From Desulfosporosinus sp. FKB (lineage in GTDB: Bacteria > Bacillota > Desulfitobacteriia > Desulfitobacteriales > Desulfitobacteriaceae): a DNA stretch of 60,825 nt. Each line of letters opens with the position of its first letter. The first letter of the stretch is position 1. The DNA is taken from contig NZ_NADJ01000025.1 in NCBI RefSeq assembly GCF_002196705.1, positions 1 through 60,825 on the forward strand, read 5' to 3'. The translations under genes were made by a program, and so were the position numbers. Positions 1-9,118 of the stretch are shown here, piece by piece. The notes below the pieces were generated by a model. It was not told the origin of the DNA. It saw only the letters and a program-made list of their open reading frames with translations, and ran no database searches.

Positions 1-283
1 ACGCTCCCCATCCCCATTTGCGATTCTCCGGATTACTGTCACTGACCTCTCCGCGCAAAGTCAGCATCACTGCGAAAACGACCATAATCGATACGGCACC
101 GGTATAGACGAGCAATTGAACAGCTGCGAGGAAATCTGCGTTCATCAGGACATAAAGCACGGCTACTCCCGAAAAGGAAAGTGCCAGATAGAATGCGCTA
201 TGAACGATATTCCTGGAAGTGACGACCCCCCAAGCTGCGGCTATTGCCAAGATAGCAAAGATAAAGAAAACGATCGTGCCCAC
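1..283 (-). CDS. nuoJ: NADH-quinone oxidoreductase subunit J, 5' part
   Basis: The first 94 codons of a membrane subunit of complex I are visible; the gene runs off the left edge. I read a GTG start at 283 behind a GGGAAGGAGGGG ribosome site, giving a protein that begins MGTIVFFIFAILAIAAAW and then shows hydrophobic helices and the conserved stretch around LLVYTGAVSIMVVFAVML that is typical of NuoJ. It follows nuoI by two bases. NuoJ is part of the proton-pumping membrane arm. The rest of the membrane arm (K, L, M, N) presumably lies beyond the edge; that is inferred from usual gene order. Confidence 0.9.
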   Translation of the reverse strand, partial: MGTIVFFIFAILAIAAAWGVVTSRNIVHSAFYLALSFSGVAVLYVLMNADFLAAVQLLVYTGAVSIMVVFAVMLTLRGEVSDSNPENRKWGWGA

Positions 284-285
284 GT

Positions 286-699
286 TTACCCCTCCTTCCC
301 ACTTAGCTTGTTCGATCGCTTGGACCGCGCAATCATATCCCATTGTAATTCTTCGCGATGGTAGACCGCATTTTCAAACTCTTGGGAGAGTCTAAGAGCA
401 CCAGTCGGGCAGCTTTGCGTACATAACCCACAAAGAAGGCAGCGACCAATGTTCATATGGTAAGTCTTTAATACTCTCTTATTGTTCCCATCCTTTTCGC
501 TCGTTAGATTGATGACTTGATTCGGACAAATATTTACACAGAGCCCACAAGAAATACACTTCTCAGGTTCTAGAGCCATGGAACTCCGTGTACGGGGAGG
601 AAGGTTAGGCTTTACTTCAGGATAATACTCTGTAAGATTTGGTCCATAGAAACGTTTAAGCGTAATGCGCAAGCCCTTTATTAAACCATTACCAAACAC
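286..699 (-). CDS. nuoI: NADH-quinone oxidoreductase subunit I (ferredoxin-type)
   Basis: A 137-residue protein with two four-cysteine [4Fe-4S] motifs (C48, C51, C54, C58 and C87, C90, C93, C97), as in NuoI, which carries clusters N6a and N6b and passes electrons toward NuoB. The start is GTG at 699 with a GGAGG seven bases upstream. The gene lies five bases after nuoH and two before nuoJ, so it is in the operon. The length fits short bacterial NuoI proteins. Confidence 0.95.
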   Translation of the reverse strand: MFGNGLIKGLRITLKRFYGPNLTEYYPEVKPNLPPRTRSSMALEPEKCISCGLCVNICPNQVINLTSEKDGNNKRVLKTYHMNIGRCLLCGLCTQSCPTGALRLSQEFENAVYHREELQWDMIARSKRSNKLSGKEG

Positions 700-703
700 T
701 TTT

Positions 704-1759
704 TCACCCTCCTATCCGCGGAATGAATAGCTGGTAAATATAAATACCTAGACCTGTTAAAAAGATGTTTGCCAGCGATAAAGGAAGCAAGATCTTCCAT
801 GCAAAATGCATAAGATGATCGACTCTCATCCGGACAAAGGTCCAACGGACCCACATCATTATAAAAATTACGAGCCATATCTTAAGAATAAACCACAGCC
901 ATCCAGGCAGAAATCCCGGGCCGTACCAGCCACCCAAAAACATCGAAACTGCAATGGCAGATGTTGCGACCACGTTGCCGTATTCAGCAAGCATAAATAG
1001 CCCCCACCTGAGTCCGGAATACTCCGTAAAAGGTCCGGCTACAATCTCCTGCTCCCCTTGAACTTGATCAAACGGAGCCCTGTTAGTTTCAGCTATACCG
1101 GCTATTAAATAAATCAAGAAGGCCAACGGCTGCAGGAATATGAAGGGAATGGTTTTCTGAGCCTCAACAATAGAAGAAAGGTTGAAAGTCTGAGTAATCA
1201 TGATGACACCTAGCAAAGAAAAGAGCAAAGGTATTTCATAACTTATCATTTGAGCTACTGCTCGGAATCCGCCTAGTAAAGAAAATTTATTGTTTGATGC
1301 CCACCCGGCCATCAAAAGTGCCAACGTTGAAATTGAGGAAACTGCCAAAAAGTAGAATATACCTAAGTCAAGATTAATGGCCACCATTCCCTTACCGAAG
1401 GGAATAACACCATACGCCATTAACGTAATCCCTACGAGCATCATTGGAGCAATCTTAAAGAGGAAGAGATCCACATTAGCTGGGTAGATATCTTCCTTAC
1501 CCAACATTTTTACCGCATCAGCAATAAATTGAAACCATCCGTGTGGACCGAGGCGATTGGGACCCGATCTTTGTGATACCCAGTGGGCAAATTTACGTTC
1601 CACTAAACTGAGAAATAGAGCTGCGACAACCATAATCAAAAAGAGCATGATAAATACTATAATATTAATCGCCAAATCAGCGCTTAAAGAATGCGAATCC
1701 GCAAATAATCCGCGGATATAGGCCGCTATATTCACAAATATATTGTTTAAAGCGTCCAT
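704..1759 (-). CDS. nuoH: NADH-quinone oxidoreductase subunit H
   Basis: A 351-residue, strongly hydrophobic protein with about eight membrane helices. It contains the conserved cytoplasmic loop [20 protein letters not shown] near residues 62-82 and the ETNRAPFD motif near 225, both hallmarks of NuoH, the subunit that forms the quinone pocket next to NuoB and NuoD. It starts with ATG 25 bases after the nuoD stop. There are no NuoE, F or G genes between nuoD and nuoH, where many operons carry them. Confidence 0.96.
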   Translation of the reverse strand: MDALNNIFVNIAAYIRGLFADSHSLSADLAINIIVFIMLFLIMVVAALFLSLVERKFAHWVSQRSGPNRLGPHGWFQFIADAVKMLGKEDIYPANVDLFLFKIAPMMLVGITLMAYGVIPFGKGMVAINLDLGIFYFLAVSSISTLALLMAGWASNNKFSLLGGFRAVAQMISYEIPLLFSLLGVIMITQTFNLSSIVEAQKTIPFIFLQPLAFLIYLIAGIAETNRAPFDQVQGEQEIVAGPFTEYSGLRWGLFMLAEYGNVVATSAIAVSMFLGGWYGPGFLPGWLWFILKIWLVIFIMMWVRWTFVRMRVDHLMHFAWKILLPLSLANIFLTGLGIYIYQLFIPRIGG

Positions 1760-1784
1760 CTTCTTCTCCCTTCATTGAGGATTT

Positions 1785-2888
1785 TTACTTATCCACTTCC
1801 CCTAAGACGAGGTCCATGGAAGCGAAAATAGTCACAAGGTCTTGAATCTTCCAGCCGGTCACTATAGCTGGAAGCATTTGAACGTTAACAAATGCTCCGG
1901 TACGTATACGTACCCGGGCTGGCTTCGTCGTCCCATTACTAACTATGTACCACCCCATCTCTCCTTTTGGGTTCTCAACTCGATGATAAACTTTGCCGGC
2001 TGGAGGCTTAACCACTTTCGGAACCTTCGCCATCACAGGCCCTTCTGGAATATCTCTCAGTGCCTGTTGAAGAATTTTTCTGCTCTCTTGAATCTCAAGA
2101 AGCCGAATAAAGTGTCGATCATAGGTATCGCAACCATACAATACCGGTACATTAAAATCAAACCTATCGTAAATGCCGTAAGGTTCGGCTTTGCGTACGT
2201 CATACTGTACTCCGGATGCCCGTAGATTCGCTCCCGTGATTAGCAGGTTTTCTGCCAATTCTTTAGGGAGGATACCCACACTTTTCATACGTGACTGCGC
2301 AATCTCATTACCGAAAAAAATGCCATAATACTCCTCAATCATTTCAGGCATATCATCGAGAAAACTCTTAAGTGCAGGAATAAATTCGTCTGGAACATCA
2401 TGGCTGACCCCACCAATTCTGAAATAATTTAGAGTCATACGATTACCCGCAGTCATTTCAAATAAATCGAGAATACGCTCGCGATCACGAGTACAATAAC
2501 TCCAAGGAGTCCAACCACAAATATCCAAAGACCCACTCGCAATCATAAACAAGTGACTGGCAACCCTCCCCAATTCCGCAAATATAACGCGGAGGTATTC
2601 TGCACGTTCGGGGACTTCTATACCCATCAATTTTTCAACGGCTTGGACGTAACCTAAACTGTTATGCGGCCCTGCCAGATAATCCAGGCGGTCAGTGTAC
2701 GGAATAAACTGATTATAAGTACGACTTTCTGCCATTTTTTCCAGACCACGATGCAGATATCCAATTTTAGGTTCAACGTTAGTAACAACTTCTCCATCCA
2801 AATGGACCACCATACGGAACACACCATGCGTACTTGGATGTTGGGGACCCATGTTCACAGAATACTCTTGAGTTCCATCAATCATCAT
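1785..2888 (-). CDS. nuoD: NADH-quinone oxidoreductase subunit D
   Basis: This 367-residue protein is the 49-kDa-type subunit that forms the quinone site with NuoB. The N-terminal motif NMGPQHPSTHGVFRM and the later HRGLEKMAE and DRLDYLAGPHN blocks are characteristic, and the length is normal. Two adjacent ATG codons (2888 and 2885) could start it; GGTGGGG lies just upstream. It follows nuoC by eleven bases and is not fused to it. Confidence 0.96.
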   Translation of the reverse strand: MMIDGTQEYSVNMGPQHPSTHGVFRMVVHLDGEVVTNVEPKIGYLHRGLEKMAESRTYNQFIPYTDRLDYLAGPHNSLGYVQAVEKLMGIEVPERAEYLRVIFAELGRVASHLFMIASGSLDICGWTPWSYCTRDRERILDLFEMTAGNRMTLNYFRIGGVSHDVPDEFIPALKSFLDDMPEMIEEYYGIFFGNEIAQSRMKSVGILPKELAENLLITGANLRASGVQYDVRKAEPYGIYDRFDFNVPVLYGCDTYDRHFIRLLEIQESRKILQQALRDIPEGPVMAKVPKVVKPPAGKVYHRVENPKGEMGWYIVSNGTTKPARVRIRTGAFVNVQMLPAIVTGWKIQDLVTIFASMDLVLGEVDK

Positions 2889-2899
2889 TGTTTCCCCAC

Positions 2900-3388
2900 C
2901 TATTCCCCTTCTTTTCTTATTCGCATTACCGCTCGTTGTTCATGACTCTCAATAACATAATCTTTACGCATCGGATGTCCTTCAAAATCGTCCCACATAT
3001 AGATACGCTTCAAATTGGGATGTCCCCTGAATTGAATGCCGAACATATCGAAGGCTTCACGCTCTAAAAAGTCTGCCCCCTTCCAAAGGGGAGTAGCCGA
3101 GTCAATCACGGGATTTTCCCGTTCAATTGTAGCTATAATACGTAAACGCTGTGGACCGCGCAGACTGGATAATTGGTAGACAACCTCGAAGTGATCCTCC
3201 AGATCCATTCCGGCTAGGTCATGCAAAAAATCACACGGGACATCCGCGAAATTCTTAACACGCGTCAAAACTTCCAGCACATATGGATAATTAATAGTTA
3301 ATTCGAGAACGCCAAGGCTCTCTTCAACTTGTCCATTAACCTTATCTGCCAACTCGGATACTCGCGCTCGCAAAATTTTATTTAACAT
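2900..3388 (-). CDS. nuoC: NADH-quinone oxidoreductase subunit C
   Basis: A 162-residue protein with the signature of the 30-kDa-type subunit near its C-terminus: ERE(A)[16 protein letters not shown] followed by GHPMRKDY. NuoC packs against NuoD in the peripheral arm and has no cofactor. The ATG overlaps the last eleven bases of nuoB, which suggests translational coupling. Confidence 0.95.
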   Translation of the reverse strand: MLNKILRARVSELADKVNGQVEESLGVLELTINYPYVLEVLTRVKNFADVPCDFLHDLAGMDLEDHFEVVYQLSSLRGPQRLRIIATIERENPVIDSATPLWKGADFLEREAFDMFGIQFRGHPNLKRIYMWDDFEGHPMRKDYVIESHEQRAVMRIRKEGE

Positions 3389-3899
3389 GCTTAATTAACC
3401 TCGCCTTAGCAGGATTTTGTATTTTCTGCTTAAGATGCAACATCCCAAAAATCAAGGATTCCGGTCTTGGTGGGCAGCCAGGAATATAGACATCAATCGG
3501 AACAATACTATCCGCCCCCGGCACCACAGCGTAAGAATCTGCAAACGGCCCCCCTGAGCAGGCACAATTGCCCATGGCAATGACCCATTTGGGCTCCGGC
3601 ATTTGATCATAGATACGACGAGCAATAGGGGCCATTTTCCGTGTCAAAGTTCCCGCCACGATCATTAAATCTGCTTGTCTCGGTGACGCCTGAAACACCT
3701 CATAGCCGAAACGTGATAAGTCATAACGAGGATCTCCCGATGATGCCATCTCAATAGCACAACAAGCCAGACCAAAAGAGCAAGGCCAGAAGGAATGAAC
3801 TCGACCCCAGTTCAAAAACTTCTCGACACTGGTAAGCAGAATATTCTTCTCAGCCGCAGCCTCAGCATCACGCAGTTCTTTCTCTCTCTTTACATCCAC
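3378..3899 (-). CDS. nuoB: NADH-quinone oxidoreductase subunit B
   Basis: This subunit carries cluster N2, the last iron-sulfur centre before quinone. The adjacent cysteine pair in [11 protein letters not shown] (C46 and C47), the NCACSGG motif and the PGCPPRPE motif supply the four ligands. I chose the GTG at 3899, which overlaps the nuoA stop by ten bases and has AGAAGG nine bases upstream, giving 173 residues. A longer frame reaches a TTG at 3929 inside nuoA but has no convincing ribosome site. Confidence 0.93.
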   Translation of the reverse strand: MDVKREKELRDAEAAAEKNILLTSVEKFLNWGRVHSFWPCSFGLACCAIEMASSGDPRYDLSRFGYEVFQASPRQADLMIVAGTLTRKMAPIARRIYDQMPEPKWVIAMGNCACSGGPFADSYAVVPGADSIVPIDVYIPGCPPRPESLIFGMLHLKQKIQNPAKARLIKHVK

Positions 3900-4246
3900 T
3901 CCAAAGCACCTTCTTTCCAAGCGTACCAAAAACCAACTATGAGAATGATCATGAAGATAAACATTTCAACAAAAGCAAAAGTTCCTAATTTGCGGAATGT
4001 CAATGCCCAAGGATACAAAAAAATTGTTTCTACATCGAAGGCGGTAAAGACAATAGCATAAAGAAAGTAGTTACTTTTGAATCCAATCCACGCCCTGCCA
4101 ATTGGCTCATTACCGCATTCATAGGTTGTTAACTTTTCCTTATGCGGCTTATGGGGTGCCAATAGATGAACAACAGCCATGACAACGATAGGTAAACCTA
4201 TTGCAAACGCAAGCAGCAATCCTACTGCAGCAAAATTATCTGTCAT
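3890..4246 (-). CDS. nuoA: NADH-quinone oxidoreductase subunit A
   Basis: A 118-residue membrane protein with three helices and the conserved motif [12 protein letters not shown] in the loop after helix 1, typical of NuoA. The ATG at 4246 has AAGGAGGG upstream and is the first gene of the operon, so the promoter should lie in the 560-base region to its right. I could not identify a clear sigma-A promoter there. Confidence 0.95.
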   Translation of the reverse strand: MTDNFAAVGLLLAFAIGLPIVVMAVVHLLAPHKPHKEKLTTYECGNEPIGRAWIGFKSNYFLYAIVFTAFDVETIFLYPWALTFRKLGTFAFVEMFIFMIILIVGFWYAWKEGALEWM

Positions 4247-4438
4247 TTTCTTCCCTCCTTATTTTAATATTCTGAAGATCTCACCATTTTTCTCATATAT
4301 TGTTATTATTTTACAACTATTAGCTAAATACCTATATCACGAATCCCTTTATCAAGACACAATTTTAGAAATGTAAATTATCTCCTTTCCACTTTATTTT
4401 ATTTGTTCTTGCATTAAGGGTTTGTTCTTAAGTAATAG

Positions 4439-4533
4439 TGAGATATTCTCTGGGATTGGCCTGACATGGGACCCCATGTCAGGAAAGGCTTAACCCAATC
4501 ATCTCATAACTTTCCCGCAAAGTAAGGGGAAAG
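4439..4533. other. nested hairpins upstream of nuoA
   Basis: This intergenic stretch can fold into nested stems. The outer stem pairs GAGAT (4440-4444 area) with ATCTC (4501-4505), the next pairs GATTGG with CCAATC, and the core is a perfect ten-pair stem CCTGACATGG/CCATGTCAGG at 4460-4483 with a four-base loop. A separate stem CTTTCCC/GGGAAAG follows at 4510-4533. It could be an RNA leader of the nuo operon (about 200 bases before nuoA) or a protein-binding dyad. I do not recognise it as a known riboswitch class. Confidence 0.45.
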
Positions 4534-4566
4534 CTGTCTAATAAGGGTTTGGGACTAATATAGACT

Positions 4567-4612
4567 AAAAGAGTCATAGAGACTTCATCCACGAAGTCTC
4601 TATGACTCTTTT
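4567..4612 (-). terminator. strong intrinsic terminator after the CBS-GGDEF gene
   Basis: A perfect 19-pair stem (4567-4585 with 4594-4612, loop of eight bases) ends in a T-run on the minus strand. It lies about 200 bases downstream of the CBS-GGDEF stop codon. The A-rich other flank means it could also work on the plus strand. Confidence 0.8.
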
Positions 4613-4807
4613 CCAGGTATCTTTTGCTTATCAACGAACAAAATAATTTTCTAAATATTTCCGATTAATATCATCTTTGGTGTTTCGAGCTTTATAATAC
4701 AAAGATTTACTCTTGTTGAAATTCATTGTAGAAGAAAAATAAAGGAATCGTTGAAATACTAAATGTAAGATATCCTTTTCGGATAATTGTTAGTTTTACT
4801 TTCATTG

Positions 4808-5671
4808 CTAGGCGATTTCATCGCCTTCAATGCTTGCCACTGAAAGCGTCGTTTTATTCTTTTTAGCTTCTGTTGACCTTAGGCTTGCAATATTCATCAA
4901 TTGCTCCATTGTATTCCACGGATCAATTGCACGCTCTCCACGCCGCCGTCCCCCGATTACCCCTGCTGAAATACTTATCTCAATCTCGCGAACATAACGA
5001 TGTCGGCTTATAATATCTGCCAAACGATAGGCTAAGGCAGTCCCCTCATCTAAGTGTGCAGGTAATAAAACTGCAAATTCATCTCCGCCAAAACGACATA
5101 AAAAGGCATTGGAAGGTGTATTTGCACTTAACAGTTTACTCACCTCGGTTAATATGATGTCCCCTACTGTATGACCGTAGGTTTTATCAATAACTCCAAA
5201 GTTATTTACGTCAAAAAATACTATACAGATTTCTTGTTGATTTTTCAGGAGTCGTGCACCGTGATAATATATGTAATCACTTTTATAAAGGCCAGTTAAC
5301 AAATCAATATGCGACCCTAAGCGCTTTTCTAGTAATGTACGGGATAGGATACCTGATAAGTATCCATTCTCCTCTACTAAGATGACCTCCGATTTGGTTT
5401 CTTCAAAAAGTTCCTTGGCTTGCCAAAGCGACATTTCTGCAGAAACAATAACAGGTTCCTCACATGCTACATCTGCAATAATTCGATTAGGATGCGTTCT
5501 TAACAAATTTTTATATGTTATTATACCGATTAAATTACCTTCATTCATCACAGGGCAACAGGAAATGTCCTTATCTAATAATAACGCCCTTACCTTGGAG
5601 ACCCCATCCAAAACATCCACTACAGAAAATTCTTTAGAATAAATATTCGCAACACGCTCAATATTTATCAT
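4808..5671 (-). CDS. CBS-domain diguanylate cyclase
   Basis: A 287-residue protein with two N-terminal CBS repeats (about residues 5-118) and a GGDEF domain (about 122-275). The active-site loop is an intact GGDEF at 195-199, and the metal-binding DVNNFG strand is present, so it should make cyclic di-GMP from GTP. No RxxD inhibitory site precedes the loop. CBS pairs usually bind adenine nucleotides, so the enzyme may sense energy state; that is an inference. There is no membrane segment. Its start overlaps the stop of the preceding gene by four bases (ATGA), so the two are co-translated. Confidence 0.85.
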   Translation of the reverse strand: MINIERVANIYSKEFSVVDVLDGVSKVRALLLDKDISCCPVMNEGNLIGIITYKNLLRTHPNRIIADVACEEPVIVSAEMSLWQAKELFEETKSEVILVEENGYLSGILSRTLLEKRLGSHIDLLTGLYKSDYIYYHGARLLKNQQEICIVFFDVNNFGVIDKTYGHTVGDIILTEVSKLLSANTPSNAFLCRFGGDEFAVLLPAHLDEGTALAYRLADIISRHRYVREIEISISAGVIGGRRRGERAIDPWNTMEQLMNIASLRSTEAKKNKTTLSVASIEGDEIA

Positions 5672-6015
5672 AAGTCAATAGATTTGCTGACATGCACAGT
5701 TATATCGACATGTGCCTTTATAATCGTGCTTTCATCAACAATCTTTTCCCCCTCTTCTAATATAAACTTGCTTAATTTTTCTTCTGGGATCATATTTATG
5801 AGAGCATTTCGTACTACTATGGCCTCGATGACCGGATGATCAACTCTGATGATCTTATATTGGTCCGGACTGAGAACATCAACCATCCTTTTCAATGCCT
5901 CTGGACCTATAGGTGCATTACGTCCAACAATAACAACATCTTGCATAGGCGGCATTTCAAATTCAGTCAAGTGCATTTGAATTTCTGCTTTTTTGGCTTC
6001 CTTCATAACGCTCAC
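5668..6015 (-). CDS. small conserved-looking protein of unknown function
   Basis: A soluble 115-residue protein that I do not recognise. It starts with GTG at 6015 behind a GGAGG eight bases upstream. The sequence alternates charged and hydrophobic residues (VVIVGRNAPIGPEALKRMV, then ITVHVSK near the end), suggesting a small alpha/beta fold. Its four-base overlap with the CBS-GGDEF gene suggests the two work together, for example as a partner or sensor of the cyclase, but nothing in the sequence proves this. Confidence 0.7.
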   Translation of the reverse strand: MSVMKEAKKAEIQMHLTEFEMPPMQDVVIVGRNAPIGPEALKRMVDVLSPDQYKIIRVDHPVIEAIVVRNALINMIPEEKLSKFILEEGEKIVDESTIIKAHVDITVHVSKSIDL

Positions 6016-6194
6016 GGTTAGACCTCCAATTTATTTGACGAGTTGACCGATGTAATCTTTAATTTCTGCAAAAGCACCATCTTCTTGCGAAAGATTATGG
6101 CAATAACCCATCTCTAAAATTATACAAAATTTCTACATTCATTAAAAGTAATCCTATATGTAAAATTGCCCCCATCATTATTCGATGAAACCTT

Positions 6195-7286
6195 TTATAC
6201 CGCCTCATCGAATTCGACGTGACTTATGAAATACGTTAGATTTTGCATCAAATCCACATAAATCTCTTCATTAATAAATTTACCATTTCTGTCAAATAAT
6301 AAGCGAATAAGAGGACGGGTGGGAAAATGTAAAGGCACTGCCAAGACCACTCCTATTTCCCCTGTATTGAGAGTAACAACTGCATGTTCAGGATACAAAA
6401 CAAGAGATTCCTTAAAGGCCTGTACAACTTTAGGGGCAAAGTCCCTACCCGACCAAGTTAGTATCATTTCCAGTGCATGATAAGGAGGCAAACTTTTACG
6501 GTACGGCCTATCTGCAGTTAATGCATCATAAACATCGTTTACAGCTACGATTTGAGCGTCAGGATGAATGTCGTGTCCTTGTAATCCATAAGGATAACCT
6601 TTTATATTCCATCGTTCATGATGCTCTCCAACGATCGCTGTTATACTTGGTGATAAACGAACATCTCTCAACATTTCTACGCCATACTGTGGGTGTTGTT
6701 TCATGACGATATATTCATCATCTGTTAAACTACCCGGCTTATTCAAGATTTCCTTCGGGACCCTAAGTTTTCCTATATCATGAAGCAAGGCACCTAATAT
6801 CAAATTCTTAAGTTTCTTATCAGTGTACCCCAAGCGCTTACCCGTCATTGTTGATAATAACGCTACATTGACGCTATGAACAAATGTTCCATAATCATTT
6901 TGCTTAAACTTCTCCAAATCTATTCGTGAAACCTCTAAATCTAAATATATTTCGATTTGCTTTAGCTCATTAAAAATTGTCTCCACAAGGGTAACTGTTT
7001 TTTCGATCTGCTCTGGTTGAATAAGTTTTGCTTCATGGTAAATCCCCCATAAAGAACCTACTAGTTTTGTATATTTATCTTTGGGAAATGCTTTTGGCCT
7101 TACATTTGAACTTGTCTCCTGCTTTTTCCATACATAAACTTCACGTTTTTGCAGCAGTTTACTTATGTCTTCGGTTATTTGTTTTCCCTTGCACAATAAT
7201 AAAACTCCAAAGCCATTAAAAAGATCGACGTTTGCGGTCGTTCCAATAGTTAAGTTTGGTTGCACTCGTTCTAACAACCAATTCAT
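6195..7286 (-). CDS. HD-GYP domain protein, probable c-di-GMP phosphodiesterase
   Basis: A 363-residue protein with an N-terminal region of about 120 residues without clear similarity and a central HD-GYP domain. The metal-binding HDIGK is at 169-173, HHE at 222-224, the GYP motif at 230-232 and DVYDALTADRPYR near 251-263, so the catalytic set looks complete. The family hydrolyses cyclic di-GMP. The start ATG at 7286 has AAAGGAGAGG upstream. It sits beside a cyclase but 180 bases from the neighbouring gene, so it may be transcribed separately. Confidence 0.87.
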   Translation of the reverse strand: MNWLLERVQPNLTIGTTANVDLFNGFGVLLLCKGKQITEDISKLLQKREVYVWKKQETSSNVRPKAFPKDKYTKLVGSLWGIYHEAKLIQPEQIEKTVTLVETIFNELKQIEIYLDLEVSRIDLEKFKQNDYGTFVHSVNVALLSTMTGKRLGYTDKKLKNLILGALLHDIGKLRVPKEILNKPGSLTDDEYIVMKQHPQYGVEMLRDVRLSPSITAIVGEHHERWNIKGYPYGLQGHDIHPDAQIVAVNDVYDALTADRPYRKSLPPYHALEMILTWSGRDFAPKVVQAFKESLVLYPEHAVVTLNTGEIGVVLAVPLHFPTRPLIRLLFDRNGKFINEEIYVDLMQNLTYFISHVEFDEAV

Positions 7287-7578
7287 TGTTTAACCTCTCC
7301 TTTGTTGTACATACTACATCAAATTGGTGACCATGTTAAAAATAAATGCGGTTAGTTGGATATCAAAATTACAGTTCAAATGCGATTGTGAAATATATTT
7401 AAATATCTTGTTTGTATTTGTCGCAGAGCTTTTTCTAACGAATTACATTTATAATTTTCAGTTGTTACAATGCCATAATTAAACAATTATCGACATCTAT
7501 TTCTAATTCTAATACTGATAGTAATACTTTTCAATAATTTACTATAACTTTTAGTTTATAAGTTCTATTCGGGAATAC
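7287..7578. other. AT-rich divergent intergenic region
   Basis: This holds the upstream regions of the minus-strand HD-GYP gene and the plus-strand XRE gene. It is AT-rich. I see no RNA gene and no convincing sigma-A promoter. Confidence 0.4.
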
Positions 7579-7597
7579 CCTTACAATTGTTGTAAGG
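7579..7597 (+). promoter_or_regulatory. palindrome over the XRE gene ribosome site
   Basis: A perfect inverted repeat of eight bases per arm, CCTTACAA-TTG-TTGTAAGG, lies 14 bases before the XRE start. Its right arm contains the AAGG of the ribosome binding site AAGGAG. It could be an operator for the XRE protein itself or an RNA hairpin that hides the ribosome site. Confidence 0.55.
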
Positions 7598-7610
7598 AGC
7601 GTGATTAAAA

Positions 7611-7952
7611 ATGGAAGACATAATTAAGGATAGAATAAGCAAGAATTTAAAATATTTCAGGAAACTAAAGGGTTTAACTCAAGAAAAATTAGCAGAAAAA
7701 ATTGAAGTGAGTCCAATGTATATTAGTTACTTGGAACGTAGTTCAAAAATCCCTTCCTTAGTCATTTTATTTAAAATTGCAAACGCTCTTGATATTGATC
7801 CGGGCTTATTAATACAAGATGATGATTCAAAAAATATGGAAATCAATAAACTTCTGGGAATAATATCCGGTTTGGATAAATCAACAATTAAATTTCTTAG
7901 TGAGATGATTATTGCTTTTATCAAGTTCAATAATTCAAAGCCTGTATCTTAA
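7611..7952 (+). CDS. XRE-family helix-turn-helix regulator
   Basis: A 113-residue protein with a Cro/C1-type helix-turn-helix at about residues 10-63 (LKGLTQEKLAEKIEVSPMY then ISYLERSSKIPSL). The C-terminal 45 residues are likely a dimerisation tail. The AAGGAG ribosome site lies inside a palindrome, which suggests self-regulation. Its codon use is more AT-rich than its neighbours, and it sits next to gene debris, so it may come from a mobile element; this is inferred. Confidence 0.8.
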   Translation: MEDIIKDRISKNLKYFRKLKGLTQEKLAEKIEVSPMYISYLERSSKIPSLVILFKIANALDIDPGLLIQDDDSKNMEINKLLGIISGLDKSTIKFLSEMIIAFIKFNNSKPVS

Positions 7953-8266
7953 GTGGATAGATTTTTAAAAAACAATTAAGTAATCAGATTTTATTGCAAT
8001 TACATTGTCGCGAATCTACAAATAACTTTTTATCGGTGGATACGATCGTACTAATTTGCAATGTATTGACTAAAAAATTATGAAGCTCATGGTTTTATGC
8101 TTTCAACAACAAATCCAGCCAGTTTACCTCGAATTAGATAAACTGGCCAAATAATAGATAAAAACTAAATAATCAGTTAAAGTCGGCTATGCAATCAGTA
8201 AATATCAGTAGACTTCAAGAAAGTCCCAATAGCTAGATTTCAAGTCTCTTCACTTCACTTAGTTTC
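7953..8266. other. intergenic, no gene seen
   Basis: A 314-base AT-rich stretch between the XRE gene and the debris region. I see no open frame with a ribosome site, no tRNA-like fold and no strong terminator. Confidence 0.4.
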
Positions 8267-8516
8267 CTAGAGCACTGGGTATCCCCCGTCAACCCCAAAG
8301 AGAAAATCTCCGTAGCCATTGCTTTGGATTGCCGGGAATGACGTAAAAATTCCGCCGGCCCTGGATGGATTAATTGAAGCTGTCCTATATCCGTTCGGTG
8401 TTACAGAAAGGGGATCAATATTTGACTGAACGTACAATGGAGTAGCAGTAACCCCGTTCCAACTGCCTGCACAAGTGACCGTTTTGCAACACCCTCTTTT
8501 AGGAGACAGACCCGTT
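8267..8516 (-). pseudogene. C-terminal fragment of an unknown protein
   Basis: An open minus-strand frame of about 85 codons ends at a TAG (8267-8269) and has no start codon. It reads GITGLSPKRGCCKTVTCAG and ends GYGDFLFGVDGGYPVL. The frame opens inside the adjacent cotJC-like fragment, so the 5' end of this gene has been lost or replaced. I do not recognise the family; its glycine- and cysteine-containing composition could suit a surface or coat protein. Confidence 0.45.
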
Positions 8517-8692
8517 ATTCCAGAACCTGCAAGCTCATCTTGTAATCATAAATCAAATCATTTTGTTCTTCCGGAGACCCGTTTTCTCGAATAACAGCAA
8601 TGCTTTTTGGAGCAAACGTTTATGTACTCCTTCTCGAGTAATTAAAAAGCTGATCATTTTCTTCATAGTTAGGATCTGTCGTTGATTCCAAA
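8517..8692 (-). pseudogene. partial degraded copy of the CotJC-like gene
   Basis: About 176 bases nearly identical to the 3' third of the intact cotJC-like gene (19420-19601) lie here in the same orientation. The copy has a one-base deletion near 8597, a one-base insertion near 8667 and several substitutions, and ends in TAA instead of TGA. The reading frame is broken and the 5' two thirds are missing. It abuts a truncated dapA on one side and an unknown fragment on the other. Confidence 0.85.
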
Positions 8693-9112
8693 GCTCTTGT
8701 CCAAACGACTTGTGGCGGATAAACGGGATCGGCGTTGCTTCTGCGATCGTGCAAAATGTCGATACAGCCTTTCCTGGGAAGGTTTATTGTAATAAGGTAC
8801 TACCGCAATTAATCCGTCCAAATCAGCCTCTATGGCCCGAAGTGCCATAGCGACACTTGCTTGGGTAGAATTTGACCCTACTCCTGCAATTACTTTAGAC
8901 TTAGAGCCAACTGACTTTTTTACGACTCTAAATAACTCAAGCTTTTCCTCAGTGGTCAATATAGGTGATTCTCCCGTCGTGCTGTCTACGACTATTCCCT
9001 CGGAGCCATGCGCGACCAAATGTTGAGCTAATCTACTTGCCTCTGCGTAATCAACTTCAAACTTTTCATTCAGAGGCGTGACCATCGCCGTTAATAATCT
9101 TCCATAACTCAT
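8693..9112 (-). pseudogene. dapA: truncated, frameshifted dapA (dihydrodipicolinate synthase)
   Basis: The frame starts with ATG at 9112 and matches the first 115 or so residues of DapA: LLTAMVTPLNEKFEVDY, then VDSTTGESPILTTEEK with the TTGE substrate loop, then AVVPYYNKPSQERLYRHF. After that the frame shifts near 8750: the expected IAEATPIP is found in another frame. The homology then stops near 8715, where the sequence joins the cotJC-like fragment. The catalytic lysine and the rest of the barrel are missing, so it cannot be active. Confidence 0.8.
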
Positions 9113-9118
9113 TTGGTT

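Noticed and set aside
1842-2225. Plus-strand frame of 127 codons opposite nuoD
   Set aside because: It lies entirely antisense to a well-conserved gene, has no ribosome site and its protein looks like random composition.
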